The position numbers and the translations under genes were made by a program. Under the pieces are notes generated by a model that saw only the letters and a list, made by a program, of their open reading frames with translations, was not told the DNA's origin and ran no database searches. From contig CP073218.1 in NCBI GenBank assembly GCA_020342235.1, positions 1,054,001-1,118,000 of the forward strand: DNA of 64,000 nucleotides, given 5' to 3'. Below are positions 9,898 to 19,990 of the stretch, piece by piece. The stretch is from Saccharomycopsis phalli (taxonomy: Eukaryota; Ascomycota; Saccharomycetes; Ascoideales; Saccharomycopsidaceae). Positions within the stretch are counted from its first letter, which is position 1. Each line of letters begins with the position of its first letter.

Positions 9898-10517
9898 TTT
9901 ATGTTTGTGTTGTAATTGTAATGATGATAATTCATAAAATCAAGTCTGCTTTTATATCTCAATCATCTGGAATCTTTGTTTCTTACTCAGTCGAATTGTC
10001 TGTGGTGACTCAACCTTACAAAGTGGTACCAACGAGATATTATTTAATCATGATATTACCATCAAAACAAATACTCACTTCAGCAGCATTACGACCAAAC
10101 AAATATTTGACATGACTCGTTCCCAAATGTTTGTCATGACAAATGTCTCACATTACACCATTTTGAAAATGCGTCTGCATATGTCTCAGAGATTTGTTTG
10201 ATGTCGCAATATGCGGTAAAATTTATCTTGGAAAGGTAAATTGCAGCAGGCCGATTTAAGATGCTTGAAAATAAACTAGGCAGATGGTTTTAGTATTCAT
10301 AAAGTAGCACATGGCTGTATGGTATGAAGCAGTGGGTTTGGAACTTTAAAACGTATGCGACTTGTTGTTGAGACGCTACCAAGGCGTGGAAAGTTTAGTT
10401 GTGCAAATTTGGAGTAATATGAAACCAGTGCTGTACGTTAATCATGGATATGTGATATTTTTGGACTATAATAGGTGCCCGAAAATGATCAATTGTCCAA
10501 AAAGATGAGTAGCGTAT
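9898..10517. other. promoter region and spacer
   Basis: It contains the TATA motif for the secreted gene at 9580 and several 'tgtctca/gacaaatgtc' words near 10130-10200; similar 'gtctcagaga' words lie upstream of the related gene at 27701. No gene seen. Confidence 0.35.
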
Positions 10518-10535
10518 CTACCGCTTTCAGTTAAG
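10518..10535. repeat. target-site duplication, left copy (SINE-A)
   Basis: ctaccgctttcagttaag; it matches 10999-11016 (ctaccgctttcagtaaag) at 17 of 18 positions and brackets the SINE-A element. Confidence 0.85.
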
Positions 10536-10998
10536 TTAAGTATATTTAGTTCTGTATTTAGCTATATATTGTCTCCGGAAACACGGTGATTCGACAGATA
10601 TATTTTCACTCAGGAACATCCTGAGGCAGCATTCTATTGAAGAAAACCCTTTATAACCCTAAACGGTTATATGGGCTGAAAAACTTCAATGGGAGCAGTG
10701 TTGTTAGTGGTTTAACGTGACTGGCTATTGGTTATGCGAGAAGCCTGGCCATCCTTCGGCTAAATGCCGGCGCTATCCGGCCGCTGAATCTCGTGACGAT
10801 GGGCGCACGACTCGTCGGGGTCGTTCATTGCTCGTTTGCGAGACTTCCTTGTATTGCCCTTCTGAGGCGTAGTGTGCTCTTTCTGGAGACTTTCTTGAGT
10901 ATTGGGGCGGTTTGGTGGGGCTCGAACCCGGTAACTACCTCATGATGCGCCCTCCATAAGGCATGAGGTGTTTTCCATTCGGCCAAACCTCCTGCCCC
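10536..10998 (-). mobile_element. SINE-like element A: tRNA-like head, unique body, LINE tail
   Basis: On the - strand the element starts at 10998 with GGGGCAGGAGG. An A box TGGCCGAATGG (10985-10975) and a B box GGTTCGAGCC (within 10929-10918) follow, 45 bp apart, as in class II (Ser/Leu-like) tRNAs. The outer parts GGTTTGG and CCAAACC can pair, but the head does not fold as a clean tRNA, so I call it tRNA-derived. A GC-rich body of about 270 bp follows, unlike its surroundings. The end (10640-10540) matches the 3' tail of the local LINE (gatgttcctgagtga, gtcgaat, ttccggagacaatata, agctaaatac). An 18-bp near-perfect direct repeat flanks the 463 bp. No protein is encoded. Confidence 0.75.
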
Positions 10999-11016
10999 CT
11001 ACCGCTTTCAGTAAAG
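10999..11016. repeat. target-site duplication, right copy (SINE-A)
   Basis: ctaccgctttcagtaaag, next to the first base of the SINE-A head; one mismatch to 10518-10535. Confidence 0.85.
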
Positions 11017-11189
11017 AGACATATTTGATTATACTGGTATTTGGATTGGTACTTGTATTACACAGGCACTTGTATTCCCAGTAAATTGTATCTTGATGCT
11101 AAAATTTCCCTGAGAATTGACTAATTGGCTTACAATATTTTGCCCTATGCTTTGAAAAGAGGATCCTCTGTCGATATAAGTGCTACATT

Positions 11190-11460
11190 CCTGGATCTAG
11201 GTGCCAAGGAAATGGCCAGATGCCAAGGAAATTGGCAGAGGCAAAGAGACAATTCTGATGGATGACAGGTTGATCAAGCTACTTGGCAATGAAGAATTAA
11301 ATGCCAATGATGTGAGCAAGTACCTTATTATACATTTTACAGGCTGTCTTTTTATTACAATAGTATTGACCAAGGGTTCCAATACGCTTGAAAAGCATTT
11401 TCAGCCCGAAAATGGTTCATAAACTTGTTGACTTTTTACAGAACCAACACAGGTGGGCTG
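11190..11460 (+). mobile_element. LINE 3' fragment
   Basis: The words 'gatggatgacaggttgatcaagctacttggcaatga' (split over 11258-11292) and 'cataaacttgt..actttttacagaac' correspond in order to the LINE copy at 11790-12000. It is an older 3' piece lying directly before a second one. Confidence 0.6.
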
Positions 11461-11539
11461 AACAACATTGCTCCGATTGAAGTGTGGTCCAATTATGTGA
11501 GTACTGAGGAAAAGCGACTCGAAGGCGACCTATTACCGA

Positions 11540-12210
11540 TGCAAGATCTACCAGGGTCCCGCATCCAAATTCTCAAGAAACTGGCCTCAGAAATGACTAT
11601 CAAAGAGTAGCAAGAAACGGTCACCTCTACCAGTGACTCACTTCCAAACCACTATAGGAACACACGCAAAATCAGCACCAAGCCGATCAAAGTGCACCGA
11701 TACAGAATCAAGCTCCTCCTTATGGAAGCGCTTGGAGGTCCCCATCCTCAGTTTGACATCACGACTACTCAGTGAAAAGAGCCTCACAGATGGCTCGTTG
11801 CTCAAATTATTTGGCAATGATGACCGAAGTGCAAAAGATGTGGGATCCCCCTCCATCATACATGACTAGCCATGTCCAGAGCCTTGGAAGGCTGAATTCT
11901 GTCAGTATTGATGAAATGCAGATTCCATGAGAGGAATACGTAGCACGTGGAAGTGTTTGCCAATTAGTTTATAAACTTGTATAGTTTTACCAGAATGTGA
12001 GGAGCATGATTCCTAGCGCATGGCGAGATTCAGCCGTCAAACTGGGCAAAAAGAGCTACCAGGCTTACAAACTTTGGGTACTGGGGATCAACTCTGGTCA
12101 ATTGAGTCTAGTGCCTGATGTTCCTGAGTGAGGATATATATGTCGAATGACTGTAATTCCGGTGACAATATAGCTAAATACGAAAATAAATATAGCCACA
12201 TACGAAAATA
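11540..12210 (+). mobile_element. LINE 3' end with tail
   Basis: It is collinear with the copy at 29640-30020: 'agatgctcaagaaa'-type sequence, 'cacgcaaaatcagc', 'tcaaagtgcaccga', 'cctcacagatggctcg', 'catggcgagattcag'. It then continues into the family's 3' tail (ttcctgagtgaggatatata, ttccggtgacaatata, agctaaatac) and A-rich end 'gaaaataaatatt', repeated once. It preserves the best view of the LINE terminus. No intact reading frame remains. Confidence 0.75.
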
Positions 12211-12504
12211 AATATTATTATTGAAACGTCTGATGCTTTTACTTGATGTGAATAATTTGCGTTTATAGAGGGCAAGGAGTTGTTCCAATGGTGAATGGAG
12301 TAGCTATTAGGAGACTGTAGTTATGGTAGTACATAGGTACTGGGGAATTGGTCAGTTGGGATTGACATTTTTATACCAGAAGCATAACCGAGTTGCGGGT
12401 ATTCTGCGAGTGATGGAAAGACTGATTTTGGATGTGCAATTCCAAGGAGCAATTGGAGAATGGTTATATGGGTAGATTACTGGCTGGTGGATGAGCTTTG
12501 TAGG

Positions 12505-12600
12505 ATAGATGGAAACGAATAATAGATATTGTAAGAGATGGTGGTAATAGATGGAAACGAATAATAGATATTGTAAGAAATGGTGGTAATAGAAGGTGGG
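12505..12600. repeat. tandem repeat of about 41 bp, two copies
   Basis: The segment 'ggaaacgaataatagat' plus 'attgtaag.gatggtggtaatagat' occurs twice in a row, followed by shorter 'gggtaatagat' units. It lies upstream of the kinase gene. Confidence 0.75.
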
Positions 12601-12691
12601 TAATAGATGGGTAATAGATGGTGGATGGATATATATGGATGGATAGATATGGATAGATACAATTGTCCTTGGTAATCTTGTCCTGTATCAT

Positions 12692-12795
12692 GAATAATAT
12701 CCATGCATTTTATCCATGCATTTATGCATTTTATCCTTGATAATATCCTTGATAATATCCTTGATAATATCCTTGATAATATCCTTGATGTTATG
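12692..12795. repeat. 15-bp tandem repeats (ataatatccttgata)
   Basis: At least five copies of the 15-bp unit, preceded by two 'tttatccatgcatt' units. This forms the distal promoter of the kinase gene together with the array at 12835. Confidence 0.8.
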
Positions 12796-12834
12796 TTGTA
12801 TGAACAAGTGATGTTCTATAAGTGATGTTCTTGT

Positions 12835-12888
12835 CCAATATCTCCATTTCCATCTCCATTTCCATCTCCATTTCCATCTCCATCTGTA
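12835..12888. repeat. 12-bp tandem repeats (atctccatttcc)
   Basis: Four to five pyrimidine-rich units about 90 bp before the kinase start codon, probably within the promoter or 5' leader. Confidence 0.8.
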
Positions 12889-12972
12889 TAACATCTCGTG
12901 CAGTGCTACCCTACCGTCGCCTAAGCGCGCCTACCTACCCGCCCGTACATCTGGCATCATCCTACATACCCC

Positions 12973-14217
12973 ATGTTTGTTGGAAACCACGCAGACTTGT
13001 TTGCTATGTCTCGAAACATCAAGCCGATGCCATTGCGGGTGAACGTGCCCTTGGACGGTGCGCTGCGCGACGCAGCGCCGCTCTCGCCGTCGGAGAGCAA
13101 AGTGGCGCCACTTCCGTCGCCGATTGACGGCCAGAAGCGCTACTTCTCGACCCCGCTACCCCAGGACCAGCAGCTCATTGCCACGGTGCTCAACGGCGAC
13201 GAAATCGCACGGGAGCCGTCGGACATGGCCGGCCACGTCGAGACGGTGTACGAGGGCGTGGATTGCGCCGGCCAGAGCAAGCTGTGGCGGTATGTGCGGT
13301 TGCTCGGCAAAGGGTCGTTCTCGGTGGTGTGTTTGGGCCGGAGCGAGCCCGAGGGCACGTTTGTGGCGATCAAGATCACCAGCGTGCCGCCGGGACCCAG
13401 CCAGCTGCGGCTCGAGCTGGCGTTGTACCGAGAATTGGAGATTCTCGGCTCGGTGTCGCACCCAAACATTGTCGAGGTTGTGGGCACGGTGAACTGCGAT
13501 CGGCAGGTATTGGTGCTCCGGTACTGCCAGGGTGGCGACTTGTTTGAGTTTGCGTCGGTGCATCGTGCCGAGGCGTCGGTGCAACTTCTCCGGCGGATCT
13601 TCTCGGAGATTGTGGCCGCAGTGCGGTACCTCCACGACCACTGGATCATCCACCGCGACATCAAGTTGGAGAACATCTTGCTCAACTACCCAGCGTCGCA
13701 GCTCCTCAACTACACCCCCAGCATGCTGCCCATTGCCTCGTTGACCGACTTTGGCCTTGCTAAACGCATCTCGAGCCACGACCACATTTTGCACACGCGC
13801 TGCGGCTCAGAGGACTATGTCGCGCCCGAATTGATCATGGGGCTTGGCTACGACGGCCGCGACACAGACACATGGTCGTTGGGCGTGTTGCTCTACGCGT
13901 TGATGGAGGGCCGTCTTCCGTTTGACGCACCACCGCCAATGATGAACCCAGTCACAGGCGCAGTGCGCAGCTTCCGCAGGCTGAAGGCCAGCCATCGGAT
14001 CGCGCGGATCGAGTGGAGCTGGTACTTTTTTGACGACAAAAACCGCGGGCGATGGGACGAGTCCTGGGCGAGTGCCAAGGAGGTGGTGGAAAATACCTTG
14101 GTGAAGCGTGACCGGAGGTGGACGTCGGCCCAGGTGGATGAGTCCAAATGGTGTGGGGATGGCAATGCAATGGGAAGTGACCTGACAATGGCAAGATCTG
14201 ACAACAATGGGAAGTGA
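12973..14217 (+). CDS. Ser/Thr protein kinase, Prr1/Prr2-like
   Basis: 414 residues. A kinase domain spans about 108-375. It has the glycine loop LLGKGSFSVVCLG, the VAIK lysine, HRDIKLEN (His227 onward), TDFGLA (Asp259 of DFG) and CGSEDYVAPE. The segment after the catalytic core (LPFDAPPPMMNP then SHRIARIEWSWYFF) is characteristic of fungal Prr1/Prr2-type kinases, which in S. cerevisiae act in pheromone signalling and related stress responses. All catalytic residues appear present, so it should be active. A Met at residue 12 is an alternative start. The Gly/Asn-rich tail after residue 390 is low complexity and continues as similar repeats beyond the stop. Confidence 0.8.
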   Translation: MFVGNHADLFAMSRNIKPMPLRVNVPLDGALRDAAPLSPSESKVAPLPSPIDGQKRYFSTPLPQDQQLIATVLNGDEIAREPSDMAGHVETVYEGVDCAGQSKLWRYVRLLGKGSFSVVCLGRSEPEGTFVAIKITSVPPGPSQLRLELALYRELEILGSVSHPNIVEVVGTVNCDRQVLVLRYCQGGDLFEFASVHRAEASVQLLRRIFSEIVAAVRYLHDHWIIHRDIKLENILLNYPASQLLNYTPSMLPIASLTDFGLAKRISSHDHILHTRCGSEDYVAPELIMGLGYDGRDTDTWSLGVLLYALMEGRLPFDAPPPMMNPVTGAVRSFRRLKASHRIARIEWSWYFFDDKNRGRWDESWASAKEVVENTLVKRDRRWTSAQVDESKWCGDGNAMGSDLTMARSDNNGK

Positions 14218-14340
14218 TTTGATATGATAAGTAGTCTGACATGACAATTGATATGACAAAAAGGCAAGTAACATGACAACAATGGGAAGTAGTCTGACAT
14301 GACAAGTGGCTGACTTGACAATTGATCAACTGGCATATCT
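14218..14340. repeat. imperfect 'gacatgacaa' repeats after the kinase gene
   Basis: Recurring words such as 'tctgacatgacaa' and 'aatgggaagt' run across the stop codon of the kinase into the spacer. The C-terminal residues of the kinase are encoded by the first units, which suggests the stop may have moved with repeat expansion. Confidence 0.55.
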
Positions 14341-15649
14341 CATGGATAGTGGGGATAATCTAATTGGCAAAATACTCTGATTGAATGAATAACTCATGAC
14401 GTACTCTGATTAATTTCATTGCATGCAGATTCATTCCATTGCCAACATAAAAGACCTCACTCTGCAATCATGTCACCGTCTATGCTCACTGTAAACCGTA
14501 CGACTGACGTGCAAATAAATGAGTCTTTAGGATCCATCCGACCATCTGATAACCCATCTAATTAATCATCTAATTAGATCAATGCATGATATTCTCATTC
14601 ATGGATATTGAATCAGGCATCAGACCTGGCAAATGTGACCAATGACATTTCATTGGCATGAATCATTACATAACATTGCCAACAGCTTTGTTAGCATAAC
14701 ATTATCAACAACCTTAATGTTGGAGAATAGAAATATCCATTCAATATTCCTTCATCAACGCACACCATCTCCGTTGCCTCATTCAGAATGATTCTTGGCC
14801 ATCTACTCACCAGTGACACATTTGCACTATCCAACTTTCATAAAATCAAAATCATCAGTCGTTTGCTCATCAAGCCATCGTACACTTGAACGTCCACCAT
14901 TTAGAACTAAAGGAATGACCTAAAACTTGGATAAACGCTCTTCAAATTGTTGCTAGTCTTGATGCCAGTTTCTCAAATCACCCTGACCTCCTTTTATATC
15001 AGTGCGCTATAGCTAAATCGAAGTTGCAACTGCTGATGCTTGTCTTTAAACTCCCAGTCCAATTATTCCACTTGGCACTCCACTGGAACCTGACCCAAAT
15101 GTCACTCAAATGTCATCTCAATGAGAATTTCCAATGCCATTCAAATGTCATCCCAATGAGAATTCCCCATGTCATTCAAATATCATATCAAAGTTAATTT
15201 CAATTGTTGGCCGTTTAGTCCTTTTCATCAGACGATTTTGCTGCACTAGCGATGATCTTGCTGCATCGTTGATCTTGAAATTTTCACCGTTGAGGATTTC
15301 CCAGTGATGCCACTTCATGCCACACATCTCACTTCACGATACCTGATGTTGCCTCTGGCTATTCAAACACGCCTAGATAGTGCCACTTGTATGAAGCTGT
15401 CTCGACCAGCGAGGTTCACAATACCTGCCCATGCGTCATTTAACATTAATTATCATCTCATTTGGCCTTATTATTGTCGCGTAACAATAAACTTTTACAC
15501 CTAACATTTCATTTTACATATTTATAGAATAATTATTAATCTTCAGTACCGCAGAACTGCACGTTGGCTTGTATAAGCACCATTAGGTCTCCCTCGTTTA
15601 TACCATGTGATTTTAATCCATGTAGTGCTGAATTATGCATTATAACATT
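14341..15649. other. long gene-free spacer
   Basis: AT-rich. Around 15090-15190 there are three diverged copies of 'tcaaatgtcatctcaatgagaatt'. No reading frame, tRNA or element recognised elsewhere. Confidence 0.4.
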
Positions 15650-15730
15650 TGTTAAGATGAATGCTATACTAGGCTCTGGTTGATGCTTCACCGTCTACGA
15701 AGAAAGACTATGTGGTTGTTGAAAGAAAAC
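15650..15730 (-). mobile_element. SINE-B 3' fragment
   Basis: The + strand reads gctatacta-ggctctgg, then ttcaccgtctacgaagaaagac. This matches the reverse complement of the 3' third of SINE-B (gctatactttggctccagag, then ttcaccgtctaagac). It is an old, short copy with part of the hairpin. Confidence 0.5.
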
Positions 15731-15801
15731 TTGAACAGATGGAAGCTTTCAACTAGTGCTGGTGGATGTTGAGGAACGAGCATGGAGGGTAATAATAACA
15801 T

Positions 15802-15880
15802 TTACTTCTACAACTATATTATGGGAAGCAATGATGAAGACATTTATTTGCTTCTATAGCTATGTTATGGGAGAAATGAG
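15802..15880. repeat. imperfect direct repeat of about 40 bp
   Basis: 'acatttacttctacaacta' plus 'tattatgggaagcaatga' is followed by 'acatttatttgcttctata' plus 'gctatgttatgggagaaatg'. Confidence 0.65.
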
Positions 15881-15916
15881 CTTTTCCTAGATCATTGGAG
15901 TGACTTGGCCATCCAA

Positions 15917-16023
15917 TATGAATGAATTATGAATGAATTATGAATGAATTATGAATGAATTATGAATGAATTATGAATGAATTATGAATGAATTATGAAT
16001 GAATTATGAATGAATTATGTATG
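15917..16023. repeat. 11-bp tandem repeat, about 9 copies
   Basis: Perfect or nearly perfect 'atgaatgaatt' units make up a minisatellite in the spacer between the kinase and dynactin genes. Confidence 0.9.
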
Positions 16024-16224
16024 CATTAATTATAAATTATAAATTGCAAGATTCACCTGTAAAAGTATAACATCACCCGGTTGATATGATCATTTGAATA
16101 TTAATGATTACGAGAGGCTGTTAGGAAAGAACTATTGAAACTTCAACAGGATTGGCCCAGCAGAATTGTGGAATGCGTCCTTGCAACAATTGGTCATTTG
16201 CATATGATTACCAACTATTATATA

Positions 16225-16325
16225 ATGACCATCATAATGACCATCATAATGACCATCACACAATATCTATCATATAATGATCACCACATAATATCCATCA
16301 TAATATCCATCATAATATCCACCAC
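16225..16325. repeat. 'accatcataatg / atccatcataat' repeats
   Basis: Several 12-13-bp units downstream of the dynactin p25 gene on its 3' side. Confidence 0.7.
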
Positions 16326-16439
16326 TAACCACACAACCACACATTTGCAATACTATTATTCCGCCTCTGGCAAACCATCCTTGATATAATCCCAGTTTTG
16401 CACCATGATATCGCGTAACCACCTTGCAACTATACCAGA

Positions 16440-17030
16440 CTAAAAACCATCATTCCCCTTGGCCTCCTCAACCCCATAATACATCCCAATGGCCTTGTTT
16501 TCAAGAATCTCTCTATACCCTGCCTGCAATTCCCTCACAAACAATCTTGGTGGCTTACCTTTTACCTCGCTAAACGGTGGAACTACATACTTTTCAGGAA
16601 TAACCGTTCCATCACGCACCAAGCAGCAGTGATATATCTTGCTCCCGTTGCCAATTACACAGTCCTGGCCTATAAATACCCGACTACCAATATTGCTGGC
16701 CTGGATTCGTGTACCTTGACCAACCACAACGTACGATCCAATACTACTAGGCCCATAGATCTTCACACTACCCCCTTCCACATGCTTCTTGCCCAACAAA
16801 GGAGGTGTCACCATGCTATTGTCCTGGAAAAACCCATACTTTCCCACCTGGATCGCAGCATCCTCGGGATCTTTCAACCTCACGTCTCCATCTAACCTGA
16901 CTCCTGAGCCGATTGTGGTGTTTCCAGCAAGCAAAATATTGGCTGCTCCAGAAATGGAGGCCTTTTTTGAAATTCGATTCCCTGAGCTGGTTTCAATGTA
17001 GTCCATGAGTGAGATAGTGTGTGTGGTCAC
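16440..17030 (-). CDS. dynactin subunit p25 (DCTN5-like)
   Basis: 196 residues. Residues 10-160 show the left-handed beta-helix hexapeptide pattern, with DYIETSSGNRISKKASI at the start and SIGSYVVVGQGTRI, NIGSRVFIGQDCVIGNG and VIPEKYVVPPFSEVKGKPPRLF later, as in p25/DCTN5. In dynactin, p25 sits with p27 at the pointed end of the Arp1 filament and helps dynein pick up endosomal cargo. The protein appears complete. A second Met at residue 9 (MDYIET) matches the usual p25 start better and may be the real one. It is divergently transcribed from PMI40 across a promoter rich in CACGTG motifs. Confidence 0.85.
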   Translation of the reverse strand: MTTHTISLMDYIETSSGNRISKKASISGAANILLAGNTTIGSGVRLDGDVRLKDPEDAAIQVGKYGFFQDNSMVTPPLLGKKHVEGGSVKIYGPSSIGSYVVVGQGTRIQASNIGSRVFIGQDCVIGNGSKIYHCCLVRDGTVIPEKYVVPPFSEVKGKPPRLFVRELQAGYREILENKAIGMYYGVEEAKGNDGF

Positions 17031-17290
17031 GTGGGAAATAAAAGTATTTACACGTGATCAGAATGCACATGATCAGAATATATACGTAGATCACGTAAAT
17101 AATCACCTCCTGACATTGCCATGTTCAAATACCCAGTATAATCATTCAGAGTCACACTTCAGACACAACGCAACACTTTCCATTCTTGACACCGCAATCC
17201 CTCGACTATTGGCCCTCCATACCATTGATAATTTCATCACATGACCAATGTACACATTACGTCATTGTGCGTCACGTGACTACGCACGTG
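17028..17290. promoter_or_regulatory. shared promoter with CACGTG cluster
   Basis: Four CACGTG sites (17028, 17051, 17273, 17285) plus near matches (cacatga, tcacgta, cccacgtc) lie between the p25 and PMI40 start codons. The core is the E-box bound in yeasts by basic helix-loop-helix factors such as Cbf1 or Pho4. Regulation of both genes is inference. Confidence 0.55.
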
Positions 17291-17330
17291 TAACCCAGTC
17301 TAATGAGCAGACGTGTTTTCTTCCCACGTC

Positions 17331-18583
17331 ATGTCAGACAAAGTATTCAAGCTCAAGTGCGGTAAGTAGCGCTCACCAATTGACCGAAGCATCTTCTAAT
17401 TGCAGGATTCCAGAACTACGCCTGGGGAAAAGTCGGATCACAGTCCTCGGTGGCACAATTTGCCGCGGCTGCTGACCCACAAGTCCAGGTCGACGAGTCA
17501 AAGCCCTACGCCGAATTGTGGATGGGGACTCATCCAAAGGTCCCGTCCATCAGCGTGGAGAACGGGAAATCGTTACGGGACTTGATTGCTGCCAACCCTG
17601 ACTTTTACTTGGGCAAACGCACGCTTGACGAGTTCCACCTAGCTGAGTTGCCGTTCTTGTTCAAGGTCCTCAGCATTGAAAAAGTCTTGTCCATTCAGGC
17701 TCATCCTGACAAGGCCTTGGCCAAAACGCTTCATGCTGCCGACCCTGCGAATTACCCGGACGACAACCACAAGCCGGAGATGGCGATTGCGGTGACGGCG
17801 TTTGAGGGTTTCTGTGGGTTCAAGCCATTACCAGAGATTGCAGAGAACCTCCGCGAGTTCCCGGAACTTGCTGAGTTGGTTGGCACGCAAACCACCAAAG
17901 AGTTTTTGGACAGCCCTTCCAAGCAGACCCTTCGTCACGTGTTTGAGCGGATTATGACTGCGCCAGCTGACACCGTCACCCGGCTTGCAGGCCGGTTGGT
18001 GGCCCGGGCCGGGTCGCTTGGCGAGTTTGGCGACTTGCTTCGGCGGCTCGACGCGCAGTTCCCAGGGGATGTCGGGCTTTTCTGCGGGGCACTTCTCCTC
18101 AACTACGTGCAACTCAAGCCGGGTGAGGCGATGTTTTTGAAGGCCAAGGATCCGCACGCATACATTTCCGGCAACATTATCGAATGTATGGCGGCTTCGG
18201 ATAACGTGGTGCGGTCAGGATTTACGCCAAAGTTTAAGGACGTGAAGAACTTGGTGGAGATGTTGACATATTCGTCGGAGCCGGTCGAGAAGCAGAAGAT
18301 GGTTCCATTGGTGTTTGGCAAGGGAGACGGGTCGGGGAAGTTGTACAACCCTCCGATTGCCGAGTTTGCGGTGTTTGAGACCAGAATTGCTCACACTGGG
18401 ACCAGAAGCTTTGGGAAGTTGGACAGTCCTGTGGTGTTGATTACCACCGAGGGAAAGGGAAGTGTGGTGTATGGAGGTAATGAGGTGCCTATTGCTGCTG
18501 GCGAAGTGGTTTACATTGTTCCAGGTGTTGATTTTGAGTTGAGGGGCACTGGCTTTGTTTCTTATGGAGCTTTTGTGTATTAG
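17331..18583 (+). CDS. PMI40: mannose-6-phosphate isomerase (two exons)
   Basis: Exon 1 is 17331-17361 and exon 2 is 17406-18583, giving 402 residues. The join yields MSDKVFKLKCGFQNYAWGKV, the expected start of type I phosphomannose isomerase. The enzyme interconverts fructose-6-phosphate and mannose-6-phosphate in the cytosol, feeding GDP-mannose for glycosylation and wall mannan. Zinc ligands Gln108 and His110 (SIQAHPDK) and Glu135 (DNHKPE) are present at the usual spacing, and later motifs DPHAYISGNIIECMA and SGFTPKFKDV fit. Length matches the family (about 430). The 44-bp intron starts GTAAGT and ends CTAATTGCAG. Without splicing no ATG in frame gives the conserved N-terminus. Confidence 0.92.
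17362..17405 (+). other. PMI40 intron, 44 bp
   Basis: Donor GTAAGT; putative branch site TTCTAAT lies immediately before the acceptor TGCAG. Removing it restores the conserved frame of PMI40 across residue 11. Confidence 0.9.
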
Positions 18584-18599
18584 TGGTTGACTATCAACT

Positions 18600-18965
18600 G
18601 CGTCTAATATCTGATCTCTAATTTTTGATTCTCTAATTTCCGATTTCCAATTCTGATCTCTAATTTCTGATTCTCTATTTTAAATCTGATTATACTTTAA
18701 TTTCTGATTATCTCTAATTTAAATCTGATTATACTCTAATTTCTGGCTATTCTCTAATATTTGGTTATTACTCTAATTTAAATCTGACCATCACTCTAAC
18801 TTAAATCTGACTATTACTCTAGCTTAAATCTGATTATTTGTTCTAACTTTGTTAAATCTAAATCTATTAATTCTAGTAGTTTTAGTAATTTGAATACTTT
18901 TAATTCCAGTACTTTTAATTCCAATACTTTTAATTTTGGTACCTCTAATTCTAATACTTCTAGTA
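18600..18965. repeat. degenerate pyrimidine-rich repeats after PMI40
   Basis: Many diverged units of 'tctaatttctgatt/taaatctgattat' pass into 'cttttaattccagtact' units. The tract begins right after the PMI40 stop codon and may contain its polyadenylation signals. No gene is present. Confidence 0.7.
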
Positions 18966-19450
18966 GCTTGTAATAAAAGTGATTTTACTTTCAACTTGTC
19001 TACACAACTTCTTGATCCACGCTTTTGGCACAGAGGTAATGGTATAGCCAAGTCATTCCTTTTCACAACAGCATAGTCTTTCCCATGGTTTCTTTATAAT
19101 TTTATAATTTCTTTATAATTTTAGAACTACCGTGCTAGTACCTTGAGGAGGAGGTGACTTGAGTCACCTCTACAGATCTAGACAAAAGTTCATTGCCTCT
19201 CCAACATTACCTTACATATTTTCAAGCTCTAGTCGAAATTTTTATCTCTGTCACGGAGTACCGCAACAATTCCTATACAATAATAATACGGAAAGTACTT
19301 ATTTCAGTTTTTAACTATATTACCTCGGAAATATCTTGATTCAACCAATACATTTCAACATGGTTCCTCCAAGGGCATAAACCAAGACAGCGACCTTTGA
19401 ATAGCATGAAGATAAAGTCCCACTCATTGCGACCAATTTTAAATCCATGT
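18966..19450. other. gene-free spacer, no feature seen
   Basis: No convincing reading frame or RNA gene. Its right end passes into a LINE fragment. Confidence 0.35.
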
Positions 19451-19650
19451 AGGACTCGAAATGCAAAAGATGTAAACAAATCTCTCTTTATTCTACTGAT
19501 TTCCATTTAGTAATCGCCATCCAGAGTTTTTGGTTCAAATCCCATTGAGAATTGATAAAATACTAGACTCCTCCATTGGAATACGCAACACGATCGAGTG
19601 TTTGCCAGCCAGAAACCAATACGATCCAAGACTGATAAACACTGTTTAAT
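19450..19650 (+). mobile_element. LINE 3' fragment
   Basis: 'gaaatgcaaaagatgta', then 'tccagag', 'ttgataaaatactagact', 'ggaatacgcaacac' and 'gagtgtttgcca' follow the same order as 11830-11970 in the better LINE copy. Highly diverged. Confidence 0.55.
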
Positions 19651-19990
19651 AACCGGATAAAATACCTTCTAGATTGGGAGTGTGCCAAAAAATAATATAG
19701 GCACGGTGCGACATGAGATGCATGGTTCCTGATGCTGAACATTCATAAATGCACTAGCCAACACCATCATACAACTACATGCGCTACCTCAAAATTCGTA
19801 AAGCCTTGAATAATCTCATTTCATCAATGATTCATGGGAAATATCGCAAAACCACAAGCCACAAGAGTGATGCTTCCTTCCTTTGATGCCGCATCTGTGT
19901 CTTGTGTCGTAGGCTTTGTGTTGTGCACTATAAGAAGCGGATGACAGACCCAAAATCTGTATTTGCATTACTTATCTTTGATAACTTTAG

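Noticed and set aside
10918-10998. A functional tRNA-Ser or tRNA-Leu gene
   Set aside because: A and B boxes are present, but D, anticodon and T arms do not fold properly. The sequence sits at the end of a bounded insert, so it is called a SINE head.
13156-13794. 212-codon frame opposite the kinase gene
   Set aside because: Shadow of the kinase domain; no independent motif.
15913-16325. Possible CRISPR-like array from regular short repeats
   Set aside because: Units are contiguous 11-13-bp minisatellites without spacers, in a eukaryotic genome.
19515-19535. B-box-like 'ggttcaaatccca' as a third SINE head
   Set aside because: No A box at a suitable distance, and the stretch lies inside sequence collinear with the LINE 3' part.
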